A DNA stretch of 49,870 bases from Spirochaetales bacterium. GTDB lineage: Bacteria; Spirochaetota; Spirochaetia; Treponematales; UBA12059. The stretch's first letter is position 1. Every line of letters starts with the position of its first letter. The position numbers and the translations under genes were made by a program. Where the stretch lies: assembly GCA_016926955.1 (NCBI GenBank), contig JAFGNN010000084.1:1-49870 (forward strand), read 5' to 3'. Below, piece by piece: positions 26,001 to 34,427 of the stretch. Under the pieces are notes generated by a model, which saw only the letters and a list, made by a program, of their open reading frames with translations, did no database searches and was not told the origin of the DNA.

Positions 26001-29000
26001 GGAAGGCGGGTCGCCATCGACGACTTCCGCTTCACCTTCGGCGGCGACATCCAGGCTTTCGACATCCGACTGCAGGGCAGCTACACCTTCCCCTTCCTCG
26101 AATCGTGGTCGCTCACCGCGACCGACATAGGCGTTGTGCTCGAGGAGGACGGCGAAGGGAAGGACGTGCTCTGGATAGCCGTGCGCTCCGGCCTGCTGCG
26201 CTTCCCGCCCGAATTCCCCGCCGACGCCGCGGAGGTGACCGACCTCTACATCGCTCCGGCCACCGGCGACTACCGCTTCGACAAGCTCGCGCTCACGGGC
26301 TTCGATCCTTTCACCTACCAGGGTATCGTCTTTACCCTGGACGAGATCGCCATCAGCGACGCGTGGGACGTCAGCTTCTCGGGCGACGCGGTCCTTCCGA
26401 GCGCCGGACTTCCGGCGATACTCGCCGGCGCGCGCCTCGACGTCTCGAAGTTCGAGATCCTCCATGACGGCACGCTCGGCTCAGTTGACGCGATGCTCTC
26501 CGGCCTGAACGGCGTCCTGCTCGGCCCCGTGTCGGTCCGCAACGGCGCCGTCTCGGTCGAACGGATCGACGCCGCGATCAAGCTCGGCGTCGCCGGAGAC
26601 TTCTACCTCAACGACAAGGCTCCCGAAGGGCTCCAGGGCGTTTCCTTCAACGTACCCCTGGTGGACGGTCGACCAGGCATCATCGTCGACCCGGTCGCAG
26701 GACGCCTCGAGCGCTTTGCCGGCTCCGCTACCGTCGAGAACCTAAACCTCTTCGACGTCCTGACCATAGAGTCCGGTTCGATCGGTGTGGCGAGCTGGGA
26801 TGCCGAAACCCAAGTTGCCGAATTCTCCGTTTCCGGCACCCTCGTGCTCCCCGCGAGCCTGCCGCAACTGCTCGCCGGCAAGAAGGTGACGATAGGCACG
26901 TTCGTATTCGACACGACGGGCACGATCAAAGCCTTCTCCGCCGCGCTCGCGATCCCCGGAACCAATCCGATCATCGGCTCGCTCATGCTCGGCCCGAGCT
27001 CGACCGGCACCGACGCGACGGTCGCCGTCGCGCTCGCTGATGACGGGAAGGTCATCTTCTCGCTCGCCGGCAAGCTCAGCCTGCCCGAAGGCGCCGCTCC
27101 CGCCGGCTTCGGCGGAATCGCCTGCGACATAGCGGCCCTGCGCATCGACTCGACCGGCAAGGTCGTGGAAGTGGACGCGACCGCGTCGATCTCCGACCGG
27201 CAGGTCCTCGGCGGCTTCTTCCTGTCCGGCGCCTCGTTCTCGGTGAAGCAACCGGAGGGCGGCGAGCTCCTCATGCATGTCGCCGGCGAGATCACCATGC
27301 CGTCCTTCATACCGGAAGGGCTGCGCGGTCCCATCGTCATTAAGGAGCTCACCATCGATTCCTCGGGCGCGCTGCGCGATCTGGACATCGGCGCCACGGG
27401 ACTCTCCGCGAACATCTTCGACGTGCTCCGGCTCTCGAACGGCTCCATCGGCGTAGCCAAGGGCACCGGAAGCGAGTTCATCATCAGCGCGGGCGGCGAC
27501 CTGACGCTTCCGGCAAGCCTGCCTTCGGGCCTGGCCAACGCCACCCTTCGCGTGTCGACGCTCGTCTGGTCGACGGAACGCGGCCTTGTCGACTTCAAGG
27601 CCGGCACGATCAGCCCGCTCACCTTCGAGATCGCCGGCGGTGTCAAGGCCGTCGTCACCTCCTTCGAGCTCTCGAAGACGGAGATGGCGATCTCGGCCAA
27701 GGCCGTGCTCCCCGAGGGATACTTCGACGAACCGACCGAGTTCGTGCTGACCACGCTCCGCATGGATTACTCGGGCAAGGTGCTCGAGGTGTCGGGCGGC
27801 GTGGCTTCGCTCGCCAAGACCTTCGGAGGCTTCAAGGCGACGGTGAGGAACCTCGCCATCGACCTCGACGGCATCGAGCTCGGGTACCTCGGCATAAAGA
27901 TGCCGGACAACTTCGGCTCGATCGCCGGCAAGGAATTCGCGCTCGTCAACGCGGGCTGGGTATTCGCCACGGGCGACTTCACCGGTTCGCTGACGGTCGA
28001 CAGTCTCGACGCCGACTTCTTCGGATTCCTCGTCTCGCTCAAGACGCCGATCTACGACTTCGAGCTGAAGCAGATCACCTTCGAGCGCGCTACCATCACC
28101 ACGCCGGCCTTCACGGGCGGCGCGACGCTCGCGCTGAACGGCGTGACGGTGTCCGGATCCGGCTTCGCGCTTTCGGGCGGAGAGTTCCGCCTGCCCAACT
28201 TCGTGATCCCGGGCGGTCTCGGATTCCGCGACGTCTTCGTCGACTTCGCGGTATACGACAAGCCCAACTCGTCCGGAGAGCTCTTCTCGATCGCCGGCGG
28301 CGGTTCTGCCGTCATCCCCGGCGTCGGAACCTTGAGCGCGCAGATATCCTTCACCAACCGTTCCGAGCTCTACCCGATCGGATTGAAGCGCGCGTTCTTC
28401 GAATACACCGTGAGCGGCCTCGGTCTGCCTCTCGGCTCGACCGGACTCTACCTGAGCGGCATTCGCGGCGGCTTCGCCTTCGGCTATCCGCAGCCCGGCG
28501 AAATGCCCGCGGAAGTGGCCTGGATGTTCGACGCCGGCGCCAGATTGCAGCTCGGACTGACCATGACCGACCAGACCCGCGGCGCGGTGCTGACCGCGAA
28601 GGCCGACGTCTGGGTCGACGTCACCGACTGGGACTGGGCCTTCAGGGCAGACCTCACCGTGCTCAAGGGCACGCTCGACCTCAAGGGGACCGTAGTCGCC
28701 GCGCTGACCAAGCGGGCCGGTTTCTACGCCGGCCTCAAGATCGAACTCCGCTTCGTCCGCGGCCGCGTGGAAATCTACATCTACGGCAAGGACGGCCGGA
28801 CCATGCTGGCCGGCGAAGGCGTCGTACAGTTCGGCCTGGCGAAGGGCAGCATCTACCACAAGACCTGGAAGATCCTCTGGAAGCGCTTCACCATCAACAT
28901 TCCCTGGGCCGACCTTTGGCTTCCCGGCCTCGGCGCCCAGTTCGGCGACTTCTCGAACGGCACCCGCGGCGTCAAGGGCTACGTCGACGTCCCGCTCTTC

Positions 29001-32000
29001 GGGCAGATCGGCGTCTTCGTGGGCGGTGCCGGCACCATCAAGATCGGCAACGTAGCGAACATCGCGCTGCTCAAGCCCTCCGGCGCGCCCTCAGCCACAT
29101 CCGCGGCGATCTCGACCCTGCGTTCGGTCGGCACCATGGACCGTTCGGTCCTTGGCGACGGCCTCGAAGGGAGCTACCGCTTCTCGCTTCCGGCCAAGTC
29201 CGGTAGCATCACCGCGTCCTTCCCGCCGAAATTCTCCGCCTCCGACGCGAGTCGCGTCGCCGCTGGAACGGCAGGAGAGGAAACACCGGCCACGGACGAA
29301 TCCGCTTTCGAGCGGATCGTATTCGTGGTCGCCTTCACCGAAGGCGACCCGAGCGTGGTCGCGGTCAGCCCGAGCGGGATCCGCTACGGCCCCGAGGACC
29401 CCGCGGTCGAAACCCATTACATCGAAGGCGGCATGGCTTTCGCCGTCGCCTCGCCCGAAGCCGGCGATTGGCGCATCGAGGTCACCAACGTAGACGACCC
29501 GAACTTCGACATCCAGGTGCTGGCCAAGGAATCCATCCCGACCCTGGCCGTCGCTACCCCCGCGTACCGCGGAGAGCTGGCCGCCGATCTCGTGCAGGTA
29601 TCCGGCTACGCTCCCGACGCGGTCGGCGGGACGGTGCGCGCTTTCGCGACCGAACGCGCGGACGAGGCGTTGGGCGTAGAACTCGGTTCGGCGGCTGTCG
29701 CCGCCGACGGCTCGTTCACGATAATGGCCGATCCGTCGGAACTTCTCGACGGCGAATACTTCCTCTACGCCATGCTGGATTCCGAGCCCGAGGCTCCGGC
29801 CCCGATGGGCTTCGCGCCCGGCTCCATCGTGCTCGACCGCCGCGGCGCGCTGGTCGCGCCGGGCCGGCCGCTTGCTTCCGAAACGGCCCCCGGCGTCGCC
29901 TCGCTCTCCTGGGACGACCCCAACGGCGGCCGGACTTCGGCCTACGTGGTGATCGCGGACGACGGAATCGCCGTCGAGCGCATCGACGTCGGCACGCTCC
30001 GCGCCATCGACCTGCCAGGTTATCCGGGCGGCTCCACCGCGAGCTTCTCCGTGGTGGCGCTCGATTCGGCCAGGAACGAGAGCCCCGCGAGCGAAACCGT
30101 TACGGTCGTCTTCGGCGCATCGAAACCCGTCGCCAACGTCCCGGCCTACTCGGGAGGGATCGTCGAGGCAGACGTAAAGGTGGGATCATACGCGAACGGC
30201 AGCGCGGTCATCGTCATCGATCGGCTCATGCCGAGCGCTGACGCCATCGGCTTCCTGGTCGCCTCGGTCGCGGAGGAGGGCACTGGAGAACCGATCATGC
30301 CGGTCGATCCTTCGACCCTGATCGACGAGGTGCCGGAGGTGCCGGTTCCCGGGATCATCCTGGCTTTCGGCGGCGACAAGCACGCCGTGACGGCCTCCAC
30401 CCTCGAACTGGACTGGAGGATCGACGCGGCGGTCGACCTGGCGCCCGGCGTCTACGAACTATCGGCCCGCGTATATAACCTCGGGAATCCGGAGCTCTCC
30501 GTCGTCGTGCCCTTCCGCGCGACCGTCGCGTACCCCGCGCCCGTGATCGACAGCGCCGAGCCGCTCGAGTGGAACAACCGTGAGGCCACGCTCGTGACCG
30601 CGTACGGTTCGAACTTCCTGCCCGGAACAAGGGCTTACCTGGACGGTGAAGAGCTCCCGATCGCGCTCGAATCAAGCGCCCGCGTCGACATCAGCGTACC
30701 CGCCGGGGTCGCTGCCGGCGAACGCAGGATCACCCTCGCCGGCCCCGGCGGCGAGGTCGCCGGGTTCGCGGTGAACGTCCACGAGCCGTACTGGCTCGCG
30801 ACCCTGCTCGTATCGCGCGCCGAAACGGTGCCGGGCGGCACGGTCCGCTTCCCGATAGCGGTGGCCGGCTTTGAAGGCTTCGACGGCCTGGCGGGCTTCT
30901 CCGCCGTCTCCGCGCCGGAGTTCTGGTCGGTCAGCACGCCTTCGATCGCCTCCGGCGACACCGGCGACATCGTCGTGGACGTGCCCGCCTCCGCGGCCGC
31001 GGGATCCTATCCGCTCTCGTTCACGCGCGACGACGGGGGAGAGCCCTTCCAGGTCACGGTGGTCGTGGCGGAAAAAGCGCCCGATCCCTTCATATCCAGC
31101 ATGTCGACCCTCTCCGGCTTCGCCGGGGACACGGTCGAGATCTTCGGCTACGGCTTCGGCGCGGTCGGGAGCGCCGCGATCGGCGGCGTTCCCTTCGACA
31201 TACTCGAGCGGAACGAAGTCCGCATTCGGGCTGTGGTTCCCGCGGGCGCCGTAACTGGCGTGGTGACGGTCGAACGGGACGGCATCGTCGCGACGGGGCC
31301 GACCTTCAAGGTCCGGGTCCGCGAATTCACCCTGCGGCCTTCAAGTTCATTGCTACGCCTGCAACCGGGCGAGTCGACAACCATTGACCTTGCCGTCGTC
31401 GGATACTCCGACGCGACCGCCCTTTCGGTATCCGTGCCTCCCGAGGCTCCGTTCGCGGCGGGGCTCGACCGAGGCTTGGTCGTACCGAACGCGACGGTGC
31501 GTCTGAGCGTGTACGCGGCCTCCGACGCAGGAAACGGCGTCTGGACCGTGGCGGTAAGCGGATCCAGCGGACCTTACTCCGCCACGACCGAACTGACGGT
31601 GGAGATCGGCGAAGCGTTCGCCGTCGAAGCCGCCTTGCTTCCCGAGGCCATGGAGGACACTCCTTACCTCTTCCGCCTGTCGTCGGTGAACGGTGACGAG
31701 CCGGTCTCGTGGAAGGTCGGCGCCGGCCGCCTGCCGGGCGGACTCTCGATAACTCGAGACGGAGTCCTGGGCGGAAAGCCCGTTCTCGCCGGCGAGTACG
31801 AGTTCGAAGCGGTCGCGACCGACGCGGCCGGACGCAGCGCGGTCGCTTCGCTTACCCTGGTCGTCGCCGAGAACGCCTGGCCTCTCGAGGGCAAGGATGG
31901 CGGCGGCACCCGTTCCAATCCGTCGCATTCTCCGGCCGACGCGAGAGTCGCATGGACTTCGCGCGCCGAGGATGGCGCGCGCGCCATGGCAGTGGCTTCG

Positions 32001-34427
32001 GGCATCGTCGCGGTGGCCGGCGAGGAAGGCTTGTCGGCCTTTGAACGGAAGTCGGGCGGCCTGCTCTATCGACTGGAAGGCCACACGCTCTGGCATGGCT
32101 TCGCGGGAGGATCGCTCCTCACGCTCGGCTCGGACGGCGCGCTCAAGGCGCTCGACCCGCTCACGGGCAACGAGCGCTGGCGACGCGAGGGCGCACGGGC
32201 CGTTTCGACCGACGGAGCGCTCATCGCCGTCGCGGACGCGCTCGGAATCGACTTCGTCGACGCCGTCGACGGCGCGCTCTCGGCGCGCGTCGATGGAAGC
32301 TTCGCGCTCGAGGAGCCGAAGGCCTGGTTTGCCGGCGCCCTCCATGTGGCGCGCGGCGACACGATCGTGCGCATCGACCCGACAGGCATCGAAGCGACGC
32401 TTTCATCCACCATTCCGCTCAAGGCACTTGCGGCCGACGACGCGGGACTGGTCGCGGTGGACGCCGAAGGCAGGCTCATCATCATCGGTTCCTCGTACCA
32501 GCCGCACGCGGCGTTCGAGGACGCGGCGTCGCCCGGCGAGGGGCCGGTGACCATCTCCATGGATGGCGCTCTCATCGTCATCTCGGACCTTGGTGGGGCG
32601 CGGGCGTTCGACCGCGTCGCGCTCTTGCCAGCGTGGTCGAGTACGGTATCCGGGAACGCTCTGGCCATGGCCCGCGGCAAAGTTTTCGTGGCCGGCCCAA
32701 GCGGGCTCGCTTCGCTCAAGCGCCTCGACGGCGCGGACATCTGGAACGGCGGTCCGGCCATTGCCTTGGCCCTGGCCGGCGGCAGGCTCTACGCGCTCAA
32801 CGCGGAGGGCAGGGTGGTCTGCTACGACGCCCCCGACAACGTCGAGCCCGCGATGGCGCGGCTCGTCACCGAGCCCGCGGCGCCGGATGGCAGGGACGCA
32901 TGGTTCCGCGTGAAGCCGACGCTGTCCGCCGAATTCAGTGACCGGGAGACCACCGCGACCGAGCGCATGTTCTCGATAGACGGATCGGCCTTCGCGTCCT
33001 ACCCAGGCCCCGTCGTTCTGGCCGACGGCCTCCACGAGGCGGCCGCCTGGGCAAGCGACGTCGAAGGATGGCGCGGTCCCACCACGACCGGAAACTACAA
33101 GGTCGACTCCACCGCCCCCACGTCGATCGTCTCGATCGACGGTCCGGTCGGGCTCGGCGGCTGGTACCTGGATGCCACGAGCGCCGCGCTCTCCGCGGCG
33201 GACTCGACGAGCGGACTGGCCGAGATCGTGGCGGCCAAAAACGAAGCCGCTCTCGCGCCCTATACCGCGCCGCTCGTCTTCGCGGATGACGGGCTTGGCA
33301 CTTTCAGGTGGAGCGTCAAGGACGCGGCAGGGAACGAGAGCGCGGGCACGACGCCGGTGAACGTCGACCTCTATCCTCCGGTCGCCAGCGCGAAGCTCGA
33401 CTTGGCTCGCGGTCTCGGCATGGCGACTTTGAGCGCCACCGACAGCGCGAGCGGCGTGGCTCGCGTGGAATATCGGCTGGACGATGGTCAGACCCTCCTC
33501 TACGCGGAGCCCATCCTGGTGGCTGAGGCTGGCAAGCACCGAATCGATTACCGAGCCGCGGACAACGCAGGACGCATGAGCGATTGGCGCGTCCTCGAGT
33601 TCAACGTCCAGGCTTGGCGCCCCGGCGACGCCGTCGCGGTGTACGCCGAGGTCGGCGGCGTCGCGCGCGTTCCCTACCGGCCGGCGCATCCGATGATGCC
33701 CGCCTTCTTCGACGACATTCCGGGCTTCGGCCGCCCGCGCGGCGAGTGGGAAGAGCGAGGCTACGCGTACGGCAGGCTGACCCAATGCGCCAGCGAACCG
33801 TGGGCTTTCGGCCGGGTCCAACGGCTGGAGCGGCTTCCCCGCTACGTCTGGCTGGGCGACGCCCTGCTGCTTTCAAAGGCCGAGACGGCCGACGGGAGCG
33901 TGCCCGAGGAAAAATTCGCCGTGGCCGTGACCGCAAATGTCTACGTGATAGCAGGGCCCGAGAGCGAGCTTTCTGGCTGGACCTTGGTGGAAGAAGGGTA
34001 CCCCGTCAACGGCGCGCTCTTCCCGAACGGGGCCCGCGTCTGGGCCAGGCGCTTCGCGGCGGGTCAGCGGGTAATCCTGCCCGCCGGAAACACCGGAGGC
34101 GCCGCGACCAGAGTCGCGATAGCCATGCCCGAGCTGCCTTCACGGGTCGAAATCAGGGCCGAGGGCCGTTACCGGGGCCTCCGGGCCGGAGAAGTCTTCA
34201 CTCCAAGGGCCCTGGTGCTTTCGGACGAGCCCGAAGGCGAGCTGGCCTGGAGCGTGGATTGGGGTTCCGGCCCCATCGCCCCCGGGCCGGACGGCGCCTT
34301 CACGGCGCCCTCCACCGTAGGCGCCCGGGGCGTGCTCCGGCTCGAACTCCGCGGCTACGACGGCGTGCCCCTCGACTCCGACGAGGAGAGCCTCGTCGTG
34401 AAACGCAAGGCGGGCAAGTCAAAATGA
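20070..34427 (+). CDS. Giant secreted multidomain protein (4785 residues)
   Basis: The single uninterrupted frame starts at ATG 20070, with AGGA just upstream, and has a clear signal peptide (TFAAVALLALSAAAQQ). No membrane anchor or sorting motif was seen at the C-terminus (VVKRKAGKSK). Rough layout by residue: 156-1020, Ig-like/bacterial adhesin-type domains with NFG/DYAGN-like ends; 1020-2950, a long array of diverged repeats built on LPxxLxG and short alternating strands; about 3080-3150, a PPC-like domain; 3260-3349, fibronectin III-like; 3490-3570 and 3675-3747, IPT/TIG-like; 3855-3935, putative Ig (GLSITRDGVLGGKPVLAGEY); 3940-4265, a PQQ-like propeller; 4340-4510, OmpL47-like domains (VDSTAPTSIVSIDGPVG). 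Cys are very few. It overlaps the next gene by four bases and follows the T2SS operon region. A structural or adhesive surface role is inferred. It could also bridge envelope layers, but no enzyme domain was recognised. Confidence 0.88.
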   Translation: MNKKARVTFAAVALLALSAAAQQYKIIGGTDYADNGESCKYGVYVESVHGLVPYTNGYYFRDSFKVTAYKNEGTPNDWRPGWAVTVKIGGTSYTVGSIAADNLAWAKTVIPASGAAYDVTSVRGYLTRYDPGFLYIFGPHTHTIADKTVSLTRDGTAPVVSFTGTSYNSSVPPSSLAFRISDDRAGIDRSRIKVKFRGSYLPPGLSSLDGVKLDAAGALTRTTSGLLVVDLSGQDWQSGGNEVAVEVTDLLGNAASSVSTFTIDPAAIAVDFVRTPSGWANVPVTIVPSRPAGSVPAIRGYSWHSVDADGVRRPASGSYDTGTPVSVAGNGTQVFFEIDFRLVEDNPDTLYSLFYSIMVDTIDTLAPSIADHVPTVDHGAGVVSLSELAISDAPSTTSSGSSGIDRSGVEWWWDEGPRTVVPADSFDTYGRLSIDIPVPASGSGYLRLSVKDYAGNSTIASWRVERDLLPPWYSLSIPSALTPSAAAAGLTVRLEGVEETGTGLASQPVSLSLDGAEYVFVPLDAIGDDFIEFTLSGEAVAEGLHQAFFRLYDVAGNFGQRSAWWIIDSVEPVLGPIAVFAGADPIPEDTYLPAGAGPLVARVEASDSYLEDGVEVVGPSPSIAWSLCNRLDGVGAIPLPDSGAELSLDGLEDGTWYLRAVARDAAGTMSGERIFKMLVDNEAPGPVLVSSSTHPVASTEEDAAPFADASFKVSPGASGPSGIMAFEWTLYDVVGGTRQSVRAAGSEAPSLLGSAGIDLLDLPDNQAASFYELEVSARGGNRRIGPPATYRFRIDTVPPTGLRLAAVPQADENAWYAARLVRLSWNKPADMTGVKEYRYKAFAEGFDMPADEAAARALDLSGWTATGALEASVDVAAAIAPARSGAVDIAVCAIDWSGNRSFARRGVRFDGEAPLLAALPDASAGFAVRSVPEGGDESRFLVWGAPTDPIPSSGLSRVELDVNNRDGTAYSRAMVLVPGADGSFPDSVRIDGLPTATNFRAILRFHDAAGNRLERRASFATEGAATILDEVEDWAGEIAGFLVSGQIRTTAGAELFENFRMETPATLALLARDPSTGSFTVPVETIQFENPPALEFDTLSASGPFLAEVDGFVFSVESLSLDRYAGLALIGAGTLLPAVEPATSMLFPGVKLGSHPIQSANAIATALPAPARLFPSVVDRNGIERTGLPVTDVSSALIGGGAFVFAGSPAILDAGAITVAGVTLEPADEEGGVELAVIEVSPEGILQNAAFGAEPLALVAGGTRYLLSRAAVEGRFITVSESFVDLPEGYSPRRIGVRNFRVDYLDGIASRDEGFSADAFAATLADGTVLTVTSLGLDSSGALLVSGSIEVPGAGSFAIDGLKVGIDGADLASGASVAAFSTTVHGFPVRAVSARLEPEGILVLDGFIRIDGFERPIKDLGLRLADYSVYRAGYVDGSIPLPDLGYGKASTAVSVRIAPEGVFADVELDRPAVFFPDASGALSFMATPLFADGTRGDGILAGPISLMIGGCEGTAASLRFDGARIAVDSFKTSAPSGLEDEAGAVEYLTFEELSLGHETVLAPGALESLMFLADRGWRFAFPALSLDGDGLFGEAFALMPPAFGGYAPSFPDARFPSLGVLDAGAAADGAEVLLGGWPVDFAGATFVDGPGGILLLRDPDANVDLARIGADPVSLGAISLSPDGQIPEAAGAALDPVAELVSANGYRIAANHAAIADGRLKFGGTVRLPDALGGGAVPFEKNGITLYSDGAADAIAASAGVVYSYAGWNLIGNGLKLGVSRIVVPSSDAVYRGISFALGELRFDNYGQLQQGIVQPMNLGLDIFGGAFTVHEFAFDEDGLRAKASVMLPPSLGGYSLFFDPIRLYQDGGFTVESNIPVFEIRLGEAILLLENVDLSSRGVGVGRAEFTLPAALGGQSFRVRGLVIESDGDLVVEDASFDPFEVLGFRFALSAMSIKDGVVDFDGWVELPATLPYGIAGRRVAIDDFRFTFGGDIQAFDIRLQGSYTFPFLESWSLTATDIGVVLEEDGEGKDVLWIAVRSGLLRFPPEFPADAAEVTDLYIAPATGDYRFDKLALTGFDPFTYQGIVFTLDEIAISDAWDVSFSGDAVLPSAGLPAILAGARLDVSKFEILHDGTLGSVDAMLSGLNGVLLGPVSVRNGAVSVERIDAAIKLGVAGDFYLNDKAPEGLQGVSFNVPLVDGRPGIIVDPVAGRLERFAGSATVENLNLFDVLTIESGSIGVASWDAETQVAEFSVSGTLVLPASLPQLLAGKKVTIGTFVFDTTGTIKAFSAALAIPGTNPIIGSLMLGPSSTGTDATVAVALADDGKVIFSLAGKLSLPEGAAPAGFGGIACDIAALRIDSTGKVVEVDATASISDRQVLGGFFLSGASFSVKQPEGGELLMHVAGEITMPSFIPEGLRGPIVIKELTIDSSGALRDLDIGATGLSANIFDVLRLSNGSIGVAKGTGSEFIISAGGDLTLPASLPSGLANATLRVSTLVWSTERGLVDFKAGTISPLTFEIAGGVKAVVTSFELSKTEMAISAKAVLPEGYFDEPTEFVLTTLRMDYSGKVLEVSGGVASLAKTFGGFKATVRNLAIDLDGIELGYLGIKMPDNFGSIAGKEFALVNAGWVFATGDFTGSLTVDSLDADFFGFLVSLKTPIYDFELKQITFERATITTPAFTGGATLALNGVTVSGSGFALSGGEFRLPNFVIPGGLGFRDVFVDFAVYDKPNSSGELFSIAGGGSAVIPGVGTLSAQISFTNRSELYPIGLKRAFFEYTVSGLGLPLGSTGLYLSGIRGGFAFGYPQPGEMPAEVAWMFDAGARLQLGLTMTDQTRGAVLTAKADVWVDVTDWDWAFRADLTVLKGTLDLKGTVVAALTKRAGFYAGLKIELRFVRGRVEIYIYGKDGRTMLAGEGVVQFGLAKGSIYHKTWKILWKRFTINIPWADLWLPGLGAQFGDFSNGTRGVKGYVDVPLFGQIGVFVGGAGTIKIGNVANIALLKPSGAPSATSAAISTLRSVGTMDRSVLGDGLEGSYRFSLPAKSGSITASFPPKFSASDASRVAAGTAGEETPATDESAFERIVFVVAFTEGDPSVVAVSPSGIRYGPEDPAVETHYIEGGMAFAVASPEAGDWRIEVTNVDDPNFDIQVLAKESIPTLAVATPAYRGELAADLVQVSGYAPDAVGGTVRAFATERADEALGVELGSAAVAADGSFTIMADPSELLDGEYFLYAMLDSEPEAPAPMGFAPGSIVLDRRGALVAPGRPLASETAPGVASLSWDDPNGGRTSAYVVIADDGIAVERIDVGTLRAIDLPGYPGGSTASFSVVALDSARNESPASETVTVVFGASKPVANVPAYSGGIVEADVKVGSYANGSAVIVIDRLMPSADAIGFLVASVAEEGTGEPIMPVDPSTLIDEVPEVPVPGIILAFGGDKHAVTASTLELDWRIDAAVDLAPGVYELSARVYNLGNPELSVVVPFRATVAYPAPVIDSAEPLEWNNREATLVTAYGSNFLPGTRAYLDGEELPIALESSARVDISVPAGVAAGERRITLAGPGGEVAGFAVNVHEPYWLATLLVSRAETVPGGTVRFPIAVAGFEGFDGLAGFSAVSAPEFWSVSTPSIASGDTGDIVVDVPASAAAGSYPLSFTRDDGGEPFQVTVVVAEKAPDPFISSMSTLSGFAGDTVEIFGYGFGAVGSAAIGGVPFDILERNEVRIRAVVPAGAVTGVVTVERDGIVATGPTFKVRVREFTLRPSSSLLRLQPGESTTIDLAVVGYSDATALSVSVPPEAPFAAGLDRGLVVPNATVRLSVYAASDAGNGVWTVAVSGSSGPYSATTELTVEIGEAFAVEAALLPEAMEDTPYLFRLSSVNGDEPVSWKVGAGRLPGGLSITRDGVLGGKPVLAGEYEFEAVATDAAGRSAVASLTLVVAENAWPLEGKDGGGTRSNPSHSPADARVAWTSRAEDGARAMAVASGIVAVAGEEGLSAFERKSGGLLYRLEGHTLWHGFAGGSLLTLGSDGALKALDPLTGNERWRREGARAVSTDGALIAVADALGIDFVDAVDGALSARVDGSFALEEPKAWFAGALHVARGDTIVRIDPTGIEATLSSTIPLKALAADDAGLVAVDAEGRLIIIGSSYQPHAAFEDAASPGEGPVTISMDGALIVISDLGGARAFDRVALLPAWSSTVSGNALAMARGKVFVAGPSGLASLKRLDGADIWNGGPAIALALAGGRLYALNAEGRVVCYDAPDNVEPAMARLVTEPAAPDGRDAWFRVKPTLSAEFSDRETTATERMFSIDGSAFASYPGPVVLADGLHEAAAWASDVEGWRGPTTTGNYKVDSTAPTSIVSIDGPVGLGGWYLDATSAALSAADSTSGLAEIVAAKNEAALAPYTAPLVFADDGLGTFRWSVKDAAGNESAGTTPVNVDLYPPVASAKLDLARGLGMATLSATDSASGVARVEYRLDDGQTLLYAEPILVAEAGKHRIDYRAADNAGRMSDWRVLEFNVQAWRPGDAVAVYAEVGGVARVPYRPAHPMMPAFFDDIPGFGRPRGEWEERGYAYGRLTQCASEPWAFGRVQRLERLPRYVWLGDALLLSKAETADGSVPEEKFAVAVTANVYVIAGPESELSGWTLVEEGYPVNGALFPNGARVWARRFAAGQRVILPAGNTGGAATRVAIAMPELPSRVEIRAEGRYRGLRAGEVFTPRALVLSDEPEGELAWSVDWGSGPIAPGPDGAFTAPSTVGARGVLRLELRGYDGVPLDSDEESLVVKRKAGKSK
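23130..28900 (+). repeat. Array of diverged protein repeats in the giant protein
   Basis: Across roughly residues 1020-2950 a unit of about 80-100 residues recurs. Examples include LPDALGGGAVPFEKNGITL, LPPSLGGYSLFFDPIRL, LPAALGGQSFRVRGLVIES, LPASLPQLLAGKKVTIGTF and MPSFIPEGLRGPIVIKELTI. Each is followed by D-x-x-G-x-(L/I/V) and strands with alternating hydrophobic residues. Divergence is high and unit borders are approximate. The DNA shows no long identical repeats. Confidence 0.55.

Noticed and set aside
26742-28859. Minus-strand open frame of 705 codons inside the giant gene
   Set aside because: It mirrors the repeat-rich coding strand, and the product has no signal peptide or motif.
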